DNA of 64,000 nt from Buchnera aphidicola (Macrosiphoniella sanborni) (GCF_005080885.1 NZ_CP034864.1:557932-621931); one strand, 5' to 3'; positions 31,740 to 42,311 are shown, counted from the first letter of the stretch. The notes: a model not told the origin generated them from the sequence alone. Numbers and translations are program-made.

Positions 31740-33389
31740 TTATATACTAAAAAATTTATAAAAATTAATAAGACCTTGAGTCGAAGAATCATAATTTTTA
31801 TTATAAATATTACTTTTTAAATCATTATAAATATTTTTAGATATTTTTTTTCCTATTTCCACACCCCATTGATCAAAACTAAAAATATTCAATATATAAC
31901 CTTGAACAAAAATTTTATGTTCGTATAAGGCAATTAATGCACCTAAATTATAAGGAGTAATTTTTCTTATTAAAATTGAATTTGTTGGTTGATTTCCTTT
32001 ACATATTTTAAAAGGTAAAATATCATTAATTTCTTTTTGACTTTTTTGAGAAAATATTAAATCTTTTATTGCTTCATCTTTAGTTGTTCCAAATGCTAAT
32101 GCTTGTGTTTGAGCTAAAAAATTAGATATTAATTTAATATGATGATCATCTAAATCATTATGTGATATAATCGGAGCGATAAAATCACAAGGAATTAATT
32201 TAGTACCTTGATGTATTAATTGATAAAATGCATGTTGACCATTTGTTCCTGGCTCACCCCAAATAATAGGACCTGTTTGATAAGATATTTTTTTTCCGTT
32301 TCTATTAACAGATTTACCATTTGATTCCATATTAGATTGTTGAAAATATGCTGAAAAACGGTGCATATATTGATCATATGGAAGTATTGCTTCTGTTTCA
32401 GAGCCAAAAAAATTACTATACCAAATACTGATTAAAGATAACAATACTGGAATATTTTTGCTGTAATCAGTATTATAAAAATGATTATCCATAGCACAAG
32501 CACCATCTAAAAATTTTTCAAAATTATTAAATCCAATAGATAATACAATCGATAAACCAGCCGAAGACCATAATGAAAAACGTCCACCTACCCAATCCCA
32601 AAATTCAAAAATATTATTTATATTAATTCCAAAATTTAAAGCATTTTTAATATTTGCTGACAAAGCAAAAAAATGTTTATCTAAAGTCGTTTCATTTTTT
32701 GAATAATTTAAAAACCATTTTTTTGCACTATATGCATTAGTGATAGTTTCATCAGTTGTAAATGTTTTAGAAGCTATTAAAAAAATAGTTTTTTCAGGAT
32801 TGACTTTTGTTAAAACTTTTAAAAGATGACTACTATCTATATTAGAAACAAAATGTATATTTAAATGATTTTTATAGGGATAAAGTGCTTCACTAACCAT
32901 ATACGGTCCTAAATCAGATCCACCAATACCAATATTTACAACATCTGAAATAGATTTACCTGTATAACCCGTCCATTTTCCATCAATAACGTCTTGTGAA
33001 AAATTTTTCATCTTTTTTAATAAACGATTTATATCTAACATAATATTTTTATTATTAACTATTATAGGACGATTGGATCTATTACGTAATGCTACATGCA
33101 ATACAGAGCGATCTTCTGTATGATTTATTTTCGCACCAGAAAACATTAATTTTATTGCAGATTTTACATCAGTTTCTTTAGCTAAATTTATTAAATACAT
33201 TAATGTTTCATCAGTAATCCTATTTTTTGAAAAATCAACTAACATATCTTTTTGAAAAATAATTGAAAATTTTTTGAATCGATTAACATCATCAGCAAAT
33301 AGTTCTTTTAAATGAATATTTTTTATTTTTTCAAAATGATTTTGCAAATATTGATACGATTTAGTATTGTTAAAATTAATATTTTTCAT
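31740..33389 (-). CDS. pgi: glucose-6-phosphate isomerase
   Basis: Interconverts glucose-6-phosphate and fructose-6-phosphate. The 549 residues equal E. coli Pgi. Signatures are [55 protein letters not shown] with the catalytic His, and [13 protein letters not shown] with the catalytic Lys. I start at the ATG (33389) because MKNIN matches E. coli; TTG codons just upstream are nearer to AAGGAG and could be used. The product of mtlD enters glycolysis at the same node. Confidence 0.98.
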   Translation of the reverse strand: MKNINFNNTKSYQYLQNHFEKIKNIHLKELFADDVNRFKKFSIIFQKDMLVDFSKNRITDETLMYLINLAKETDVKSAIKLMFSGAKINHTEDRSVLHVALRNRSNRPIIVNNKNIMLDINRLLKKMKNFSQDVIDGKWTGYTGKSISDVVNIGIGGSDLGPYMVSEALYPYKNHLNIHFVSNIDSSHLLKVLTKVNPEKTIFLIASKTFTTDETITNAYSAKKWFLNYSKNETTLDKHFFALSANIKNALNFGININNIFEFWDWVGGRFSLWSSAGLSIVLSIGFNNFEKFLDGACAMDNHFYNTDYSKNIPVLLSLISIWYSNFFGSETEAILPYDQYMHRFSAYFQQSNMESNGKSVNRNGKKISYQTGPIIWGEPGTNGQHAFYQLIHQGTKLIPCDFIAPIISHNDLDDHHIKLISNFLAQTQALAFGTTKDEAIKDLIFSQKSQKEINDILPFKICKGNQPTNSILIRKITPYNLGALIALYEHKIFVQGYILNIFSFDQWGVEIGKKISKNIYNDLKSNIYNKNYDSSTQGLINFYKFFSI

Positions 33390-33589
33390 CAACAAATTTA
33401 TATCTCCTTATAATCTTGTTTATATTTTTTTTTAAAATATTTTTTAAATAAGTCAGTAATTTATCAATTTTTATATTATATTCTATTCGTAAAATTTTTA
33501 AACAAAATATATTTCTTATTAAAAAAAATTTATAAAAAAATTTATATATAATATAAAATAACTTATAAATAAAATATATGAAAAAATAT

Positions 33590-34135
33590 ATGAAAAAAAA
33601 TAAAAATAATTTAATTTGGATTGATTTAGAAATGACTGGTTTAAATCCTAATATACATCGTATTATTGAAATTGCTACGTTAATCACAGATAATCATTTA
33701 AATATTCTCGCAGAAGGACCTGTTATTTCAATAAGTCAAAAAAAAGAACATATTTTTCATATGGATCAATGGAATAAAAAAACACATACAAAAAATGGAT
33801 TAATAGAATCCGTAAAAAATAGTACATATAATGAAAGAACAGCAGAACTTGAAACTATAATATTTTTAAAAAAGTGGGTACCCATACACTCATCTCCTAT
33901 TTGTGGAAACAGTATCGCTCAAGATCGTAAATTTTTACTTCATTATATGCCTGAATTAGAAAATTTTTTTCATTATAGAAACATAGATGTTAGTACAGTT
34001 AAAGAATTATTTTATAGATGGAATACAACAATCTTAAAAAAATTTCAAAAAAAAAACATACATAGAGCATTAGCAGATACTTATGAATCCGTTGCAGAAT
34101 TGAATTTCTACAAACAATATTTTTTGAAATTTTAA
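33590..34135 (+). CDS. orn: oligoribonuclease
   Basis: DEDDh 3'-5' exonuclease that clears 2-5-mer RNAs, essential in E. coli. The chosen ATG gives 181 residues, the same as E. coli, with [13 protein letters not shown] in register; an ATG four codons upstream is also open. Exo I is WIDLEMTG, Exo II is [11 protein letters not shown], and Exo III is [10 protein letters not shown] with catalytic His and Asp. It is followed by tRNA-Gly, as in E. coli (orn-glyVXY). Confidence 0.97.
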   Translation: MKKNKNNLIWIDLEMTGLNPNIHRIIEIATLITDNHLNILAEGPVISISQKKEHIFHMDQWNKKTHTKNGLIESVKNSTYNERTAELETIIFLKKWVPIHSSPICGNSIAQDRKFLLHYMPELENFFHYRNIDVSTVKELFYRWNTTILKKFQKKNIHRALADTYESVAELNFYKQYFLKF

Positions 34136-34160
34136 TAAAAAATATTTTTAAAAAGAAAGC

Positions 34161-34189
34161 TTGAAAAATATATTTTATAAATATAAAAT
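34161..34189 (+). promoter_or_regulatory. sigma-70 promoter for tRNA-Gly
   Basis: TTGAAA (34161-34166) and TAAAAT (34184-34189) are exactly 17 bases apart, with the tRNA starting 12 bases after the -10 box. The spacing and position are as expected, but AT-richness makes chance matches common. Confidence 0.5.
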
Positions 34190-34201
34190 AAAACTTACAT
34201 T

Positions 34202-34277
34202 GCGGGAATAGCTCAGTTGGTAGAGTACAACCTTGCCAAGGTTGGGGTCGCGAGTTCGAATCTCGTTTCCCGCTCCA
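34202..34277 (+). tRNA. glyV: tRNA-Gly (GCC)
   Basis: A 76-base tRNA, almost identical to E. coli tRNA-Gly(GCC): acceptor GCGGGAA/TTCCCGC, anticodon GCC in TTGCCAA, T-loop TTCGAAT. Unlike most tRNAs in this window, its 3' CCA is encoded. Confidence 0.97.
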
Positions 34278-34976
34278 ATCAAACATAAAAATATACTTAT
34301 AAGTTATATATATTATAATAATATAAATAATATATATTAAAATAAATTAAAAATTAAATAATCTTATAAAATTATCAAAATATAAGATACCATTATTAAA
34401 AAAGAATCATTAATTAGGTAATTGAGAATTTATATCTAAAATATTTAGAATAAATTAAATATTTTAATATAATTAAATTTGATATATTGATATAATTAAT
34501 AAAAAAAATTTTTTAAAAATATAAAAATGTTTATAGATTCTAAACAAAAAAAAATATATTTTAAGAAAATCAAATGATTTAAGAAAATTAGATGAACTTA
34601 TAAACACATCAAAAACAATCGATAATATTTTTTTCAAAACAAACTATTTAAATTAAGAGAAATAAAGTCACTTATATAATCCAATTGTAATGTAGTAATG
34701 TAATCTATAAAAATTATTTTCAAAATATTTATAATTAATTATAAAAACATTAATTAAAAGAACTTATAGAAATAGTATATATAAAAAATTCTAAAATTAT
34801 TTGAACTTATAAACTTATTAAAATCTATTTTAATGACTTTAAATTAATCAAAAATAGTTATATCAAATAATCTATCAATAAAATCTGTCAATAAAATAAT
34901 AATTATTTATTAAGCATCTTAATGTTAAGATATAAGATGCTTAAATCTTAAAGAATAAATTTATCTTAACTCTTTC
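34278..34976. other. gene-free AT-rich region between tRNA-Gly and rpmE
   Basis: About 700 bases without any supported gene. In E. coli the orn-glyV side continues with queG, nnr, tsaE and amiB, so this may be eroded space of that block. I could not align any fragment convincingly. The right end holds the rpmE terminator hairpin. Confidence 0.6.
34911..34943 (-). terminator. probable terminator downstream of rpmE
   Basis: A perfect 11-bp inverted repeat (TAAGCATCTTA / TAAGATGCTTA) with an 11-base loop lies about 33 bases past the rpmE stop. On the minus strand it is followed by an A/T-rich stretch ending in TTATTTTA. The stem is AT-rich but clearly longer than chance. Confidence 0.6.
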
Positions 34977-35177
34977 TTACATTTTAAAACGTTTTTTAAA
35001 TCTTTCAACACGACCTCCTGTATCGACAACTCTTTGCTTTCCTGTGTAAAAAGGATGACATTTTGCACATATATCTAAATTTAGATTATGATTAATAGTA
35101 GAAAAAATTTCAATGATATTTCCACAAGAACAAGTAGCTGTTACTTTAGTATAATCAGGATGAATTTTTTTTTTCAT
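34977..35177 (-). CDS. rpmE: 50S ribosomal protein L31
   Basis: Zinc-binding (C+) form of L31 that bridges the subunits. The ATG at 35177 gives MKKKIHPDY, which matches E. coli MKKDIHPKY and has AGGA nine bases upstream; an ATG three codons earlier is less likely. The zinc ligands C16, C18, C37 and C40 are all present. Length is 66 residues (E. coli 70), lacking the last few. Single transcription unit with its own terminator. Confidence 0.97.
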   Translation of the reverse strand: MKKKIHPDYTKVTATCSCGNIIEIFSTINHNLNLDICAKCHPFYTGKQRVVDTGGRVERFKKRFKM

Positions 35178-35320
35178 ATGAAACATTCCTATAATTAATT
35201 ATAAATATCTATCTTAATATTATTTATCATTTATAATATTAATCTCTATTATAATATCATTAATTTTGATGTTCAAAACTTAAAAATTTGTTATTTTAAT
35301 CGATTATATAAAGAAAAATA

Positions 35321-35568
35321 ATGTATAAAAATAAAAAAAAAATACTTCTATAAATTTTAATAAAAAAAAAAATAAAAATAAAAAATTCTATTTATTATAT
35401 TTTATTTTTATATGCATGTTTATTTTTTTTGTTTTTTCTAATTTACATCTTTACTTTTCTTCTGAACAAAAAAATATAAAAATTATTCATGAAAATAAAA
35501 ATGATGATTTTAAACCTTCTCAAATAACAGAAAAATGGAAATATATTAAAAAATTAAAAAATTTATAG
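35321..35568 (+). CDS. ftsN: FtsN-like minigene, interrupted at an A10 tract
   Basis: Not an obvious gene at first sight. ATG at 35321 reads MYKNKKK and then stops, but one extra A in the run of ten (35333-35342) opens 82 codons. The product would have a Lys/Asn-rich cytoplasmic tail (about 1-22), one hydrophobic helix (FYLLYFIFICMFIFFVF, about 23-43) and a short external part ending ITEKWKYIKKLKNL. That end matches E. coli FtsN EERWRYIKELE, including the W83, Y85 and L89 equivalents needed for division activation. The position is that of E. coli ftsN, between rpmE and hslV, with cytR gone. The Gln-rich linker and SPOR domain are absent. It could be a functional minimal FtsN or a dying remnant. 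Confidence 0.6.
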
Positions 35569-35763
35569 AATATTATTTTAATCTAACGATTTAAAATAAT
35601 TTTACTAATTTAACATTTTTTTAAAAATATTTGAAAGCATTCAAAAAAATATATCAAATAATCATATGCTATTTTATAAAATAGTTAATCACATCTTATA
35701 GTAAGATATTTTTTTGTACAAAAAATATAAGAAATAAAGATATTATTTAAAGAGGCTTTTCTT

Positions 35764-36294
35764 GTGACTACAATATTAAGCGTAAGGTTAAAAAATAAAG
35801 TAGTAATTGGAGGTGATGGACAAGCGACTTTAGGCAATACCATTATGAAAAGTAATGTAAAAAAAATTAGATCTTTATATCACGATAAAGTAATTGCTGG
35901 TTTTGCAGGAGGAACTGCAGATGCTTTTACTTTATTTGAAATGTTTGAAAAAAAATTAGCTATATATCAAGGGCAATTACAACGTTCTGCTATTGAATTA
36001 GCAAAAGATTGGCGATCAGATAAAATGTTGCGAAAATTAGAAGCTTTATTAGCTGTAGCTGATAAAGAAACTTCATTAATTATTACAGGGAATGGAGACG
36101 TAATACAACCTGAAGATGATTTGATAGCCATAGGATCAGGTGGATCTTATGCTCAATCTTCTGCTAAAGCATTAATTGATAACACTAATTTAGATGCAAA
36201 TGAGATTGTAAAAAAATCCTTACATATAGCTGCGAATATTTGTATTTATACAAATCATAAATTTACCATAAAAGAATTGTTTTCAGAAAAATAA
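35764..36294 (+). CDS. hslV: HslV, peptidase subunit of the HslVU protease
   Basis: Proteasome-beta-like threonine protease that forms dodecamers capped by HslU and degrades misfolded proteins. The 176 residues equal the E. coli length. The N-terminal Thr exposed after removal of Met (TTILSVR) is the nucleophile, with GDGQATLGN and [12 protein letters not shown] following. Translation begins at GTG, with AGAGG about ten bases upstream. hslU follows after 12 bases. Confidence 0.98.
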   Translation: MTTILSVRLKNKVVIGGDGQATLGNTIMKSNVKKIRSLYHDKVIAGFAGGTADAFTLFEMFEKKLAIYQGQLQRSAIELAKDWRSDKMLRKLEALLAVADKETSLIITGNGDVIQPEDDLIAIGSGGSYAQSSAKALIDNTNLDANEIVKKSLHIAANICIYTNHKFTIKELFSEK

Positions 36295-36306
36295 GGAATA
36301 ATCTCT

Positions 36307-37638
36307 ATGTCTGATATGACTCCTCCTCAAATTGTTTCTGAACTTGATAAATTTATTATCGGTCAAGACAAAGCAAAGAGAGCTGTATCTATTGCATTAA
36401 GAAATCGTTGGCGTCGAATGCAATTAAATAATGAACTACGTCATGAAATTACTCCAAAAAATATTTTGATGATTGGCCCTACAGGAGTAGGTAAAACAGA
36501 AATTGCAAGACGTTTAGCTAAACTAGCAAATTCTCCTTTTATTAAAGTTGAAGCTACTAAATTTACTGAAGTTGGATATGTTGGGAAGGAAGTAGATTCA
36601 ATTATCCGAGATTTAACTGATGCAGCTATTAAAATGATTCGAATTAAAAACATTGAAAAAAATAAAATTCGAGTAGAAGAAATAGTAGAAGAAAAAATAT
36701 TAGATGTTCTAGTCCCAAGACCGAATAAAAATTGGACAGATAATGAAAAAAATGAAAGTCTTTTAAAAACTATTCAAATATTTCGGAAAAAATTAAGAGA
36801 AGGTTTATTAGATAATAAAGAAATAGAAATTAATTTACTATCAACAACTATGGGTATTGAAATTATGGCTCCTCCAGGTATGGAAGAACTAACTAGTCAA
36901 TTGCAATCTTTATTCCAGAATTTAGGAGGACATAAAAAAAACAGAAGACGTCTCAAAATTAAAGATGCTGTAACATTATTAACAGAAGAAGAAGCAACTA
37001 AATTAATAAATCAAGAGGAAATTAAAAAAGAAGCAATTCATGCAGTTGAACAAAATGGTATAGTGTTTATTGATGAAATTGATAAAATATGTAAAAGAGG
37101 TGATTCATCTGGTCCAGATATTTCACGAGAAGGAGTTCAAAGAGATTTATTACCTTTGGTTGAAGGATGCACTGTATCAACTAAACATGGAATGGTTAAA
37201 ACAGACCATATTTTATTTATTGCTTCTGGTGCTTTTCAAACATCTACTCCTTCTGACTTGATCCCAGAATTACAAGGACGTCTTCCTATTAAAGTAGAAT
37301 TACAAGCTCTCACTGTAGATGATTTTGAAAAAATTTTAACAGAACCTAGAGCGTCTATTACAACACAATATAAAGCACTGATGGAAACCGAGGGTGTAAA
37401 TATTCTTTTTACAAAAGAAGGGATACGAAATATTGCAGAAGCCGCTTGGAAAGTGAATGAATCTATGGAAAATATTGGCGCTCGTAGATTACATACTATA
37501 TTAGAAAAATTAATGGAAGATATATCATTTAATGCAACTAAACATAAAGGTAATAAAATTGAAATTGATGCAAAATATGTAGGAGAGCATTTAGATCAAT
37601 TAGTATCTAATGAAGATTTAAGCCGTTTTATCTTATAA
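36307..37638 (+). CDS. hslU: HslU, ATPase subunit of the HslVU protease
   Basis: AAA+ unfoldase that feeds substrates to HslV. The 443 residues equal E. coli HslU. Walker A is GPTGVGKTE, the pore loop is GYVGKEVD, the substrate-sensing I-domain spans roughly 110-235, and Walker B is FIDEIDKI. The C-terminal end DLSRFIL, which docks into HslV, is intact. It forms an operon with hslV. Confidence 0.98.
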   Translation: MSDMTPPQIVSELDKFIIGQDKAKRAVSIALRNRWRRMQLNNELRHEITPKNILMIGPTGVGKTEIARRLAKLANSPFIKVEATKFTEVGYVGKEVDSIIRDLTDAAIKMIRIKNIEKNKIRVEEIVEEKILDVLVPRPNKNWTDNEKNESLLKTIQIFRKKLREGLLDNKEIEINLLSTTMGIEIMAPPGMEELTSQLQSLFQNLGGHKKNRRRLKIKDAVTLLTEEEATKLINQEEIKKEAIHAVEQNGIVFIDEIDKICKRGDSSGPDISREGVQRDLLPLVEGCTVSTKHGMVKTDHILFIASGAFQTSTPSDLIPELQGRLPIKVELQALTVDDFEKILTEPRASITTQYKALMETEGVNILFTKEGIRNIAEAAWKVNESMENIGARRLHTILEKLMEDISFNATKHKGNKIEIDAKYVGEHLDQLVSNEDLSRFIL

Positions 37639-37737
37639 TCTTTTATATAAAATATTTATCCATTGCATATATTTTAAAAATAGATGAGTGTTTTTATTAT
37701 ATACGATATATTTATTTAAATTAATTTTTCAAATACT

Positions 37738-37766
37738 ATTGAAAAAAAAAAATAAAACCTTACTAT
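37738..37766 (+). promoter_or_regulatory. candidate sigma-32 heat-shock promoter of ibpA with A11 spacer run
   Basis: ATTGAAA (-35-like, 37738-37744) and CCTTACTAT (-10-like, from 37758) are about 13 bases apart, partly filled by a run of 11 A residues (37742-37752). The -10 element matches the CCCCAT consensus only partly. Position upstream of ibpA, and the known homopolymer-containing ibpA heat-shock promoter of pea-aphid Buchnera, support the call. Confidence 0.45.
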
Positions 37767-37877
37767 TATAAAGTAAAAGATATTTTAATTTTCTTATAAG
37801 TAAATATTTTAGAAAATATTAATATTTTAATTAATATTGACCATTTATCTAATACAAAATATTTTAAGGAGCTTATT

Positions 37878-38360
37878 ATGTCTTATCGTTCTCTTTCATT
37901 TATTCCTAATTTTAATGATAATAATATTTTTTCAAATAGATTTAATCAAATTGATAAAATGTTTAGCACTTTAACAGGAGAAAAACCTATTTCTGATACA
38001 CCAAAATATAATCTATTTCAAATAAATGAAACAGAGTATCAGTTAATATTAAGTATTCCTGGATTTAAAGAAGAAGAATTAGACATATCTGTACATAATA
38101 ATCAATTATCTATTCAAGGAAAAAAACAAGAATCAAAAGAAAATCATGATAAAAAAATAAGTAGTTGGTTACATCAAGGTATAATATTTAATGATTTTTC
38201 TGTAAGTTTTAATTTAGATCATAAAATTAAAGTAAAAAAAGCAGAATTATCTTTAGGTTTATTAAAATTAGATTTTGAATGTAATATTCCTGAAGAAGAA
38301 AAACCAAAAAAAATTGCTATTAATATTCCAAAAGATACAAAAAAAATTGATCAAAAATAA
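37878..38360 (+). CDS. ibpA: small heat-shock protein IbpA
   Basis: ATP-independent holdase of the alpha-crystallin family that keeps denatured proteins refoldable. The 160 residues have an N-terminal arm beginning with SYRSLSF, an alpha-crystallin domain (about 45-135) with LILSIPGFKEEELDISVHNNQLSI and a GLLKLDF strand, and a Lys-rich C-terminal tail longer than in E. coli IbpA (137). A good Shine-Dalgarno AAGGAG precedes the ATG. It is monocistronic with its own terminator. Confidence 0.96.
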   Translation: MSYRSLSFIPNFNDNNIFSNRFNQIDKMFSTLTGEKPISDTPKYNLFQINETEYQLILSIPGFKEEELDISVHNNQLSIQGKKQESKENHDKKISSWLHQGIIFNDFSVSFNLDHKIKVKKAELSLGLLKLDFECNIPEEEKPKKIAINIPKDTKKIDQK

Positions 38361-38405
38361 CATTCAAAAAAATATAAAAAAATCTTCATGTATTTTTTAA
38401 ATATA

Positions 38406-38440
38406 AAAATCATTGTACTAAAAAAAAGTACAATGATTTT
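38406..38440 (+). terminator. terminator of ibpA
   Basis: A perfect 14-bp stem (AAAATCATTGTACT / AGTACAATGATTTT) with a 7-A loop, about 45 bases after the ibpA stop. The descending arm ends in T4, which gives the U-tract. It isolates the heat-shock gene from fpr. Confidence 0.8.
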
Positions 38441-38467
38441 ATGTCTAATAAAAATTGAGAATAAATA

Positions 38468-39226
38468 ATGAATCCATGGATTATTGCAAATGTTTTAGAA
38501 ATTAAAAAATGGACAAATAATTTATTTAGTCTTATTTTAAGAGCTGATATTGAACCATTTCATGCTGGACAATTTACTAAACTATCTTTATATGATATTA
38601 ACAATAATAACAAAAAAATTCAAAGAGCATATTCCTATGTTAATTCTCCTAGTGAAAAAAATATAGAAATTTACATTGTTCGTGTTAAAAATGGAAAAAT
38701 GAGTAATTTGTTATATAATTTAAAATGTGGTGATAAAATCTTTATTAAGAAAAAATCATTTGGTTTTTTTATTATTAATGAAATACCAGATTGTAAAAAT
38801 TTATGGATGTTTGCTACAGGAACTGCTATTGGTCCGTATTGTTCAATTTTAAAAGAAGGGAAAAATATTGATAGATTTAATAATATTATATTAGTTCATG
38901 CAGTTCGATATTATAATGAATTAACTTATTTACCTTTAATGAAAGAATTATATAAAAAATATAATGGCAAACTTAAAATTCAAACAATTACTAGTCGAGA
39001 TAAAAGCAACAAAGATTCGTTAACTGGAAGAATACCTATTTTATTACAAAATAATTCTTTAGAAAAAAAAATTGGGATACCAATAGAATCTCATACTTCA
39101 CATATCATGTTATGTGGTAATCCTGCTATGATACAAGATACATATTTGTTTTTAAAGAATTATAGAAATATGAAAAAACACTTACGTCGTTCACCAGGTA
39201 ACATTACAATAGAACATTATTGGTAA
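38468..39226 (+). CDS. fpr: ferredoxin/flavodoxin-NADP+ reductase
   Basis: FAD enzyme that passes electrons from NADPH to flavodoxin or ferredoxin. The 252 residues (E. coli 248) have the FAD-binding RAYSYVNSP motif, the NADP-binding [13 protein letters not shown] segment, MLCGNPAM and the terminal aromatic EHYW that stacks on FAD. Fdx at 61.4 kb is a possible partner for cluster assembly. Confidence 0.97.
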   Translation: MNPWIIANVLEIKKWTNNLFSLILRADIEPFHAGQFTKLSLYDINNNNKKIQRAYSYVNSPSEKNIEIYIVRVKNGKMSNLLYNLKCGDKIFIKKKSFGFFIINEIPDCKNLWMFATGTAIGPYCSILKEGKNIDRFNNIILVHAVRYYNELTYLPLMKELYKKYNGKLKIQTITSRDKSNKDSLTGRIPILLQNNSLEKKIGIPIESHTSHIMLCGNPAMIQDTYLFLKNYRNMKKHLRRSPGNITIEHYW

Positions 39227-40069
39227 AAAATTTTATAATAACTTGATAGAACTAATATTATTTAGTTAATTGTTTTATAATTAAAATAATGAATTCAAGT
39301 AGTATAATATTTTAAAAAAGTTAACTTATTTAAAAAAAATTCAAAATTAAATCAAATATTAAAAATGATAATCATTTATGTTCAAGATTAATAATATCAT
39401 ATTTGTTGTTTTTAAATAGAAAAAATATTCATTTATGCATACAAATCGTTTCCTAACTTGATCTCTTTTAAAAAAATCAAATTCTTGTAATATATAAAAA
39501 TATTTTAAATAAATTAAAAAGCAGTTTTTTATTTTAAAAAATAATAAATAAATCTATATTTATTTTTTAAGTGAAGTCTTATATATATTAAGTTATATAT
39601 AAAATAACGTTAAATAATAATATTAATTAATTTATATTTTTTCACAAAAAATAAGATAGTTTAATAAATATACTGAGATATCTTATGAGTCTTTACAATT
39701 GACTTATAAAATATATATCTAAAAAAATTTTATCAATATGTCTTAATATAAAAAAATTTTTTTATATCAATGCAATTTAATATTATTAAATATTCATCTA
39801 TTTTCATCAAGATTTTTTATAAAATATAAAAAATTAATACTATTACACATAGTAAATTATTTATGAAAATATTAAGTTTATTTTTTTAAATACTATAACA
39901 TTAGTATTTCGATCTTTAATTCTTTTGTTAATATAACACAATATTAGAAATAATTTTTAACATGATCATAAAATACTGAATATGGTTATTGTAGTTATTA
40001 GATTTATAAATATTTTTTTATATATATTTTTTTTTAGAATTTATTATGAAGCAACAAAAACAAAAAAAT
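39227..40069. other. long gene-free region between fpr and coaD
   Basis: About 840 bases, extremely AT-rich, with no reading frame showing family resemblance on either strand, no tRNA and no strong hairpin. It is most likely a graveyard of one or more lost genes. It must also contain the coaD promoter. Confidence 0.6.
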
Positions 40070-40555
40070 ATGAATACAATTGCAATATATCCAGGTACAT
40101 TTGATCCTATTACATATGGACATTTAGATATTATAGTAAGAGCAACAAAAATGTTTAATAATATAATAATTGCTATTGCTAATAATACAAAAAAAAAACC
40201 TATTTTTAGTTTAAAAGAAAGAATAGAATTAACTAGAAAGGTAACATTACATCTTAAATATGTTAGAAAAGTACTTGGTTTTAATGATTTGCTTGCTAAT
40301 TTAGCAAAAAAAGAGCGATCTAAAATCTTAATTAGAGGTGTTCGTACAATACTTGATTTTGATTATGAAGTAAAATTAGCAACAATAAATAAAAAAATTT
40401 ATCCAGAATTAGATAGTGTATTTTTACTTTCATCTCAGGAAGTTTCTTTTATATCTTCATCTTTTGTTAAAGAAATGGCATTATATAAAGGTAATATAAA
40501 ACCATATCTTCCAAAGGAAGTACATGCTGCATTAATAAAAAAACTTCGTCAATAA
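40070..40555 (+). CDS. coaD: phosphopantetheine adenylyltransferase
   Basis: Joins 4'-phosphopantetheine and ATP to dephospho-CoA, the penultimate step of CoA synthesis. The ATG at 40070 puts MNTIAIYPG in exact register with E. coli; an ATG eight codons upstream (40046) is also open. The nucleotidyltransferase PGTFDPITYGH motif, LIRGVRTILDFDYE and the SFISSSFVKE signature are intact in 161 residues (E. coli 159). Confidence 0.97.
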   Translation: MNTIAIYPGTFDPITYGHLDIIVRATKMFNNIIIAIANNTKKKPIFSLKERIELTRKVTLHLKYVRKVLGFNDLLANLAKKERSKILIRGVRTILDFDYEVKLATINKKIYPELDSVFLLSSQEVSFISSSFVKEMALYKGNIKPYLPKEVHAALIKKLRQ

Positions 40556-40581
40556 ATTAATTATGAATAATATGCAATTCT

Positions 40582-40618
40582 AATTAGTAGGATAAATGTT
40601 TTATTTATCCTACTAATT
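40582..40618. terminator. terminator between coaD and the convergent unknown gene
   Basis: A perfect 16-bp inverted repeat (AATTAGTAGGATAAAT / ATTTATCCTACTAATT) with a 5-base loop GTTTT. It lies 26 bases past coaD and 25 bases past the opposing gene, so it can serve both strands. Confidence 0.85.
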
Positions 40619-40643
40619 TAATAATAAGCAATAAGTTTATATT

Positions 40644-42175
40644 TTATTTTAAAAAATATGAATATTTCATAATTGGTAAATTATTTGCAGTGAATATTAT
40701 AGTTGCACGTATTCCATAAGATTTATATTGTTTAATAGTATTACTGTTTTTAATATCTAAATCAGATATATGAGTAGCTACTAATTTAATAGAACCATCA
40801 TTTAAATAATTAATTTTATAGGTGCTTTTAATATTTTTTAATTGGTATTCACTAATTTCTGGATGTTCAGAAAAAAATTGTAAATATGATTGACGTAAAA
40901 ATTTTTTATTTGCATAAGTAGAAATTAATCGACGCACTTCAACATTTGGAATAATCTTTTCAAAAGATTCTATCATTTTTTTATGAGTATCAATTGGAAT
41001 AATATGGTCATTAATAATGAAAAGAAATGGATCAGAATCAACCATAAAGCTTTCTTCTAATTTATCAGATAATTTTAAATACTCATATTTTTCTTGGAAT
41101 TTTTTAATTGTAAAATTAATATTATTTAGTGAATTTAATTGACTTGAAACTTGCCATTCATTTTCACTAATAAAATCTTTGTAATAAGATTTTTCAATAT
41201 TTGAATCCATTCTTCTTTTAAAATTTTTATCCATATTTAAAATTTGTTTTCTGCCTTCCATATCAAATTTTTCATCAAATCTATTATAAGGAAGATAATC
41301 ATCTTGAGTACTTGTTGTCTTTGTTACTGTTACAAGATCAGGAAATGTACTTAAAGATTGAGGATGAGTTGGATTACCATTTGATGTATTTATAATTTTT
41401 ATTTTTCCTTTATTTCTAATATTATCAACAATAGTACCTATAAAAACCTTGGAAGATTCAATTACTCTTTCAAGTTGTTTAATATAATCAGAAAATAGGA
41501 TAAAAGATTCTTTTTTTTCATCTTTTTCGGCATTACGATTTTTGTTTGATGATGAATAAATGGTTTTCAAGATATTATCATGAAAAATATTTATAGCTCT
41601 TATTTTTATACGATCATAAGTATGAAAAATATGATTCATAATTTTATGAGAAATACTTTGATTAATTTTTGGGATATTAACAGGTAAAAAATGACGACTA
41701 GATGATGCTATTTTAGAATTTAAAAGACGTGATTGGCTGTGATTAAGAATTTTTTTTTCATTAATAAATTATAAATATTTAAATTATTATTGTACTTAAT
41801 AATATCTTTATTATCTATATCCATATCGTGCAAGATATCATCGTTTTTTATATTTTGTTTTATATTTTCATTTTTTATCATATTACTTGTTTTTTTTATA
41901 TTATATTTTTGAAATAATATTTTTTCTATTTCTTTTTTTATAAGATTTAATAATATTAGAGAATTATTATTATGTGAATGTTCTAAATTTTTCAGTTTGA
42001 TTTTTTCTTGAGAAAAATTAATATTTTTTTTAGAATTATTATCAGTGATATTTTTTATTACATTTTTATCTTTTTTAATTTTTAATGTATTTTTTTTTAT
42101 AGTATTTTGATAAATATCTATTTCATTTAAATATTTTTTATTTACTATATCTGTAGATAATAAATTATGTAGCAT
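40644..42175 (-). CDS. unknown lineage-specific protein, frame broken at an A9 tract
   Basis: I do not recognise this protein. Two open stretches, 42175-41720 and a downstream one ending at 40644, are in different frames. The second is open upstream of its first ATG (41639) right back to the A9 run (coding strand, 41758-41750). One added A joins them into a 510-residue protein. Residues 1-142 are Lys/Asn/Ile-rich low complexity. Residues about 180-510 look globular, with ESFMVDSDPFLFIINDHI, VEVRRLISTYANKKFL and a C-terminal GIRATIIFTANNLPIMKYSY. There is no signal peptide or membrane helix. Buchnera has a few orphan (yba-type) genes, and this may be one. Confidence 0.7.
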
Positions 42176-42311
42176 AATATCTTTATCCTTATTACAAGTA
42201 ATTTTTAATATGTTTTTAGTAAAAATAGATTTCCTAAAAATTAAATCATATTTTAATTATTTTTTTTTAAAAGTCAATTACTAATTTAAAAACAAAATAA
42301 GTTTAAAAAAC

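Noticed and set aside
33376..33687. 103-codon minus-strand frame overlapping the pgi start and orn
   Set aside because: It is antisense to the well-conserved orn start, with a Phe/Tyr/Ile run that merely mirrors AT-rich DNA.
33999..34286. 95-codon minus-strand frame over tRNA-Gly and orn
   Set aside because: Its beginning (GKRDSNSRPQPWQGCTLPTELF) is the classic spurious translation of a tRNA gene's complement.
34278..34910. Possible amiB or tsaE remnant after tRNA-Gly
   Set aside because: I tried six-frame comparison with the expected C-terminal motifs of AmiB and the P-loop of TsaE and found no convincing segment.
35630..35660. Possible sigma-32 promoter upstream of hslV (TTTGAAAG)
   Set aside because: There is a -35-like match, but no CC-containing -10 element at the right distance.
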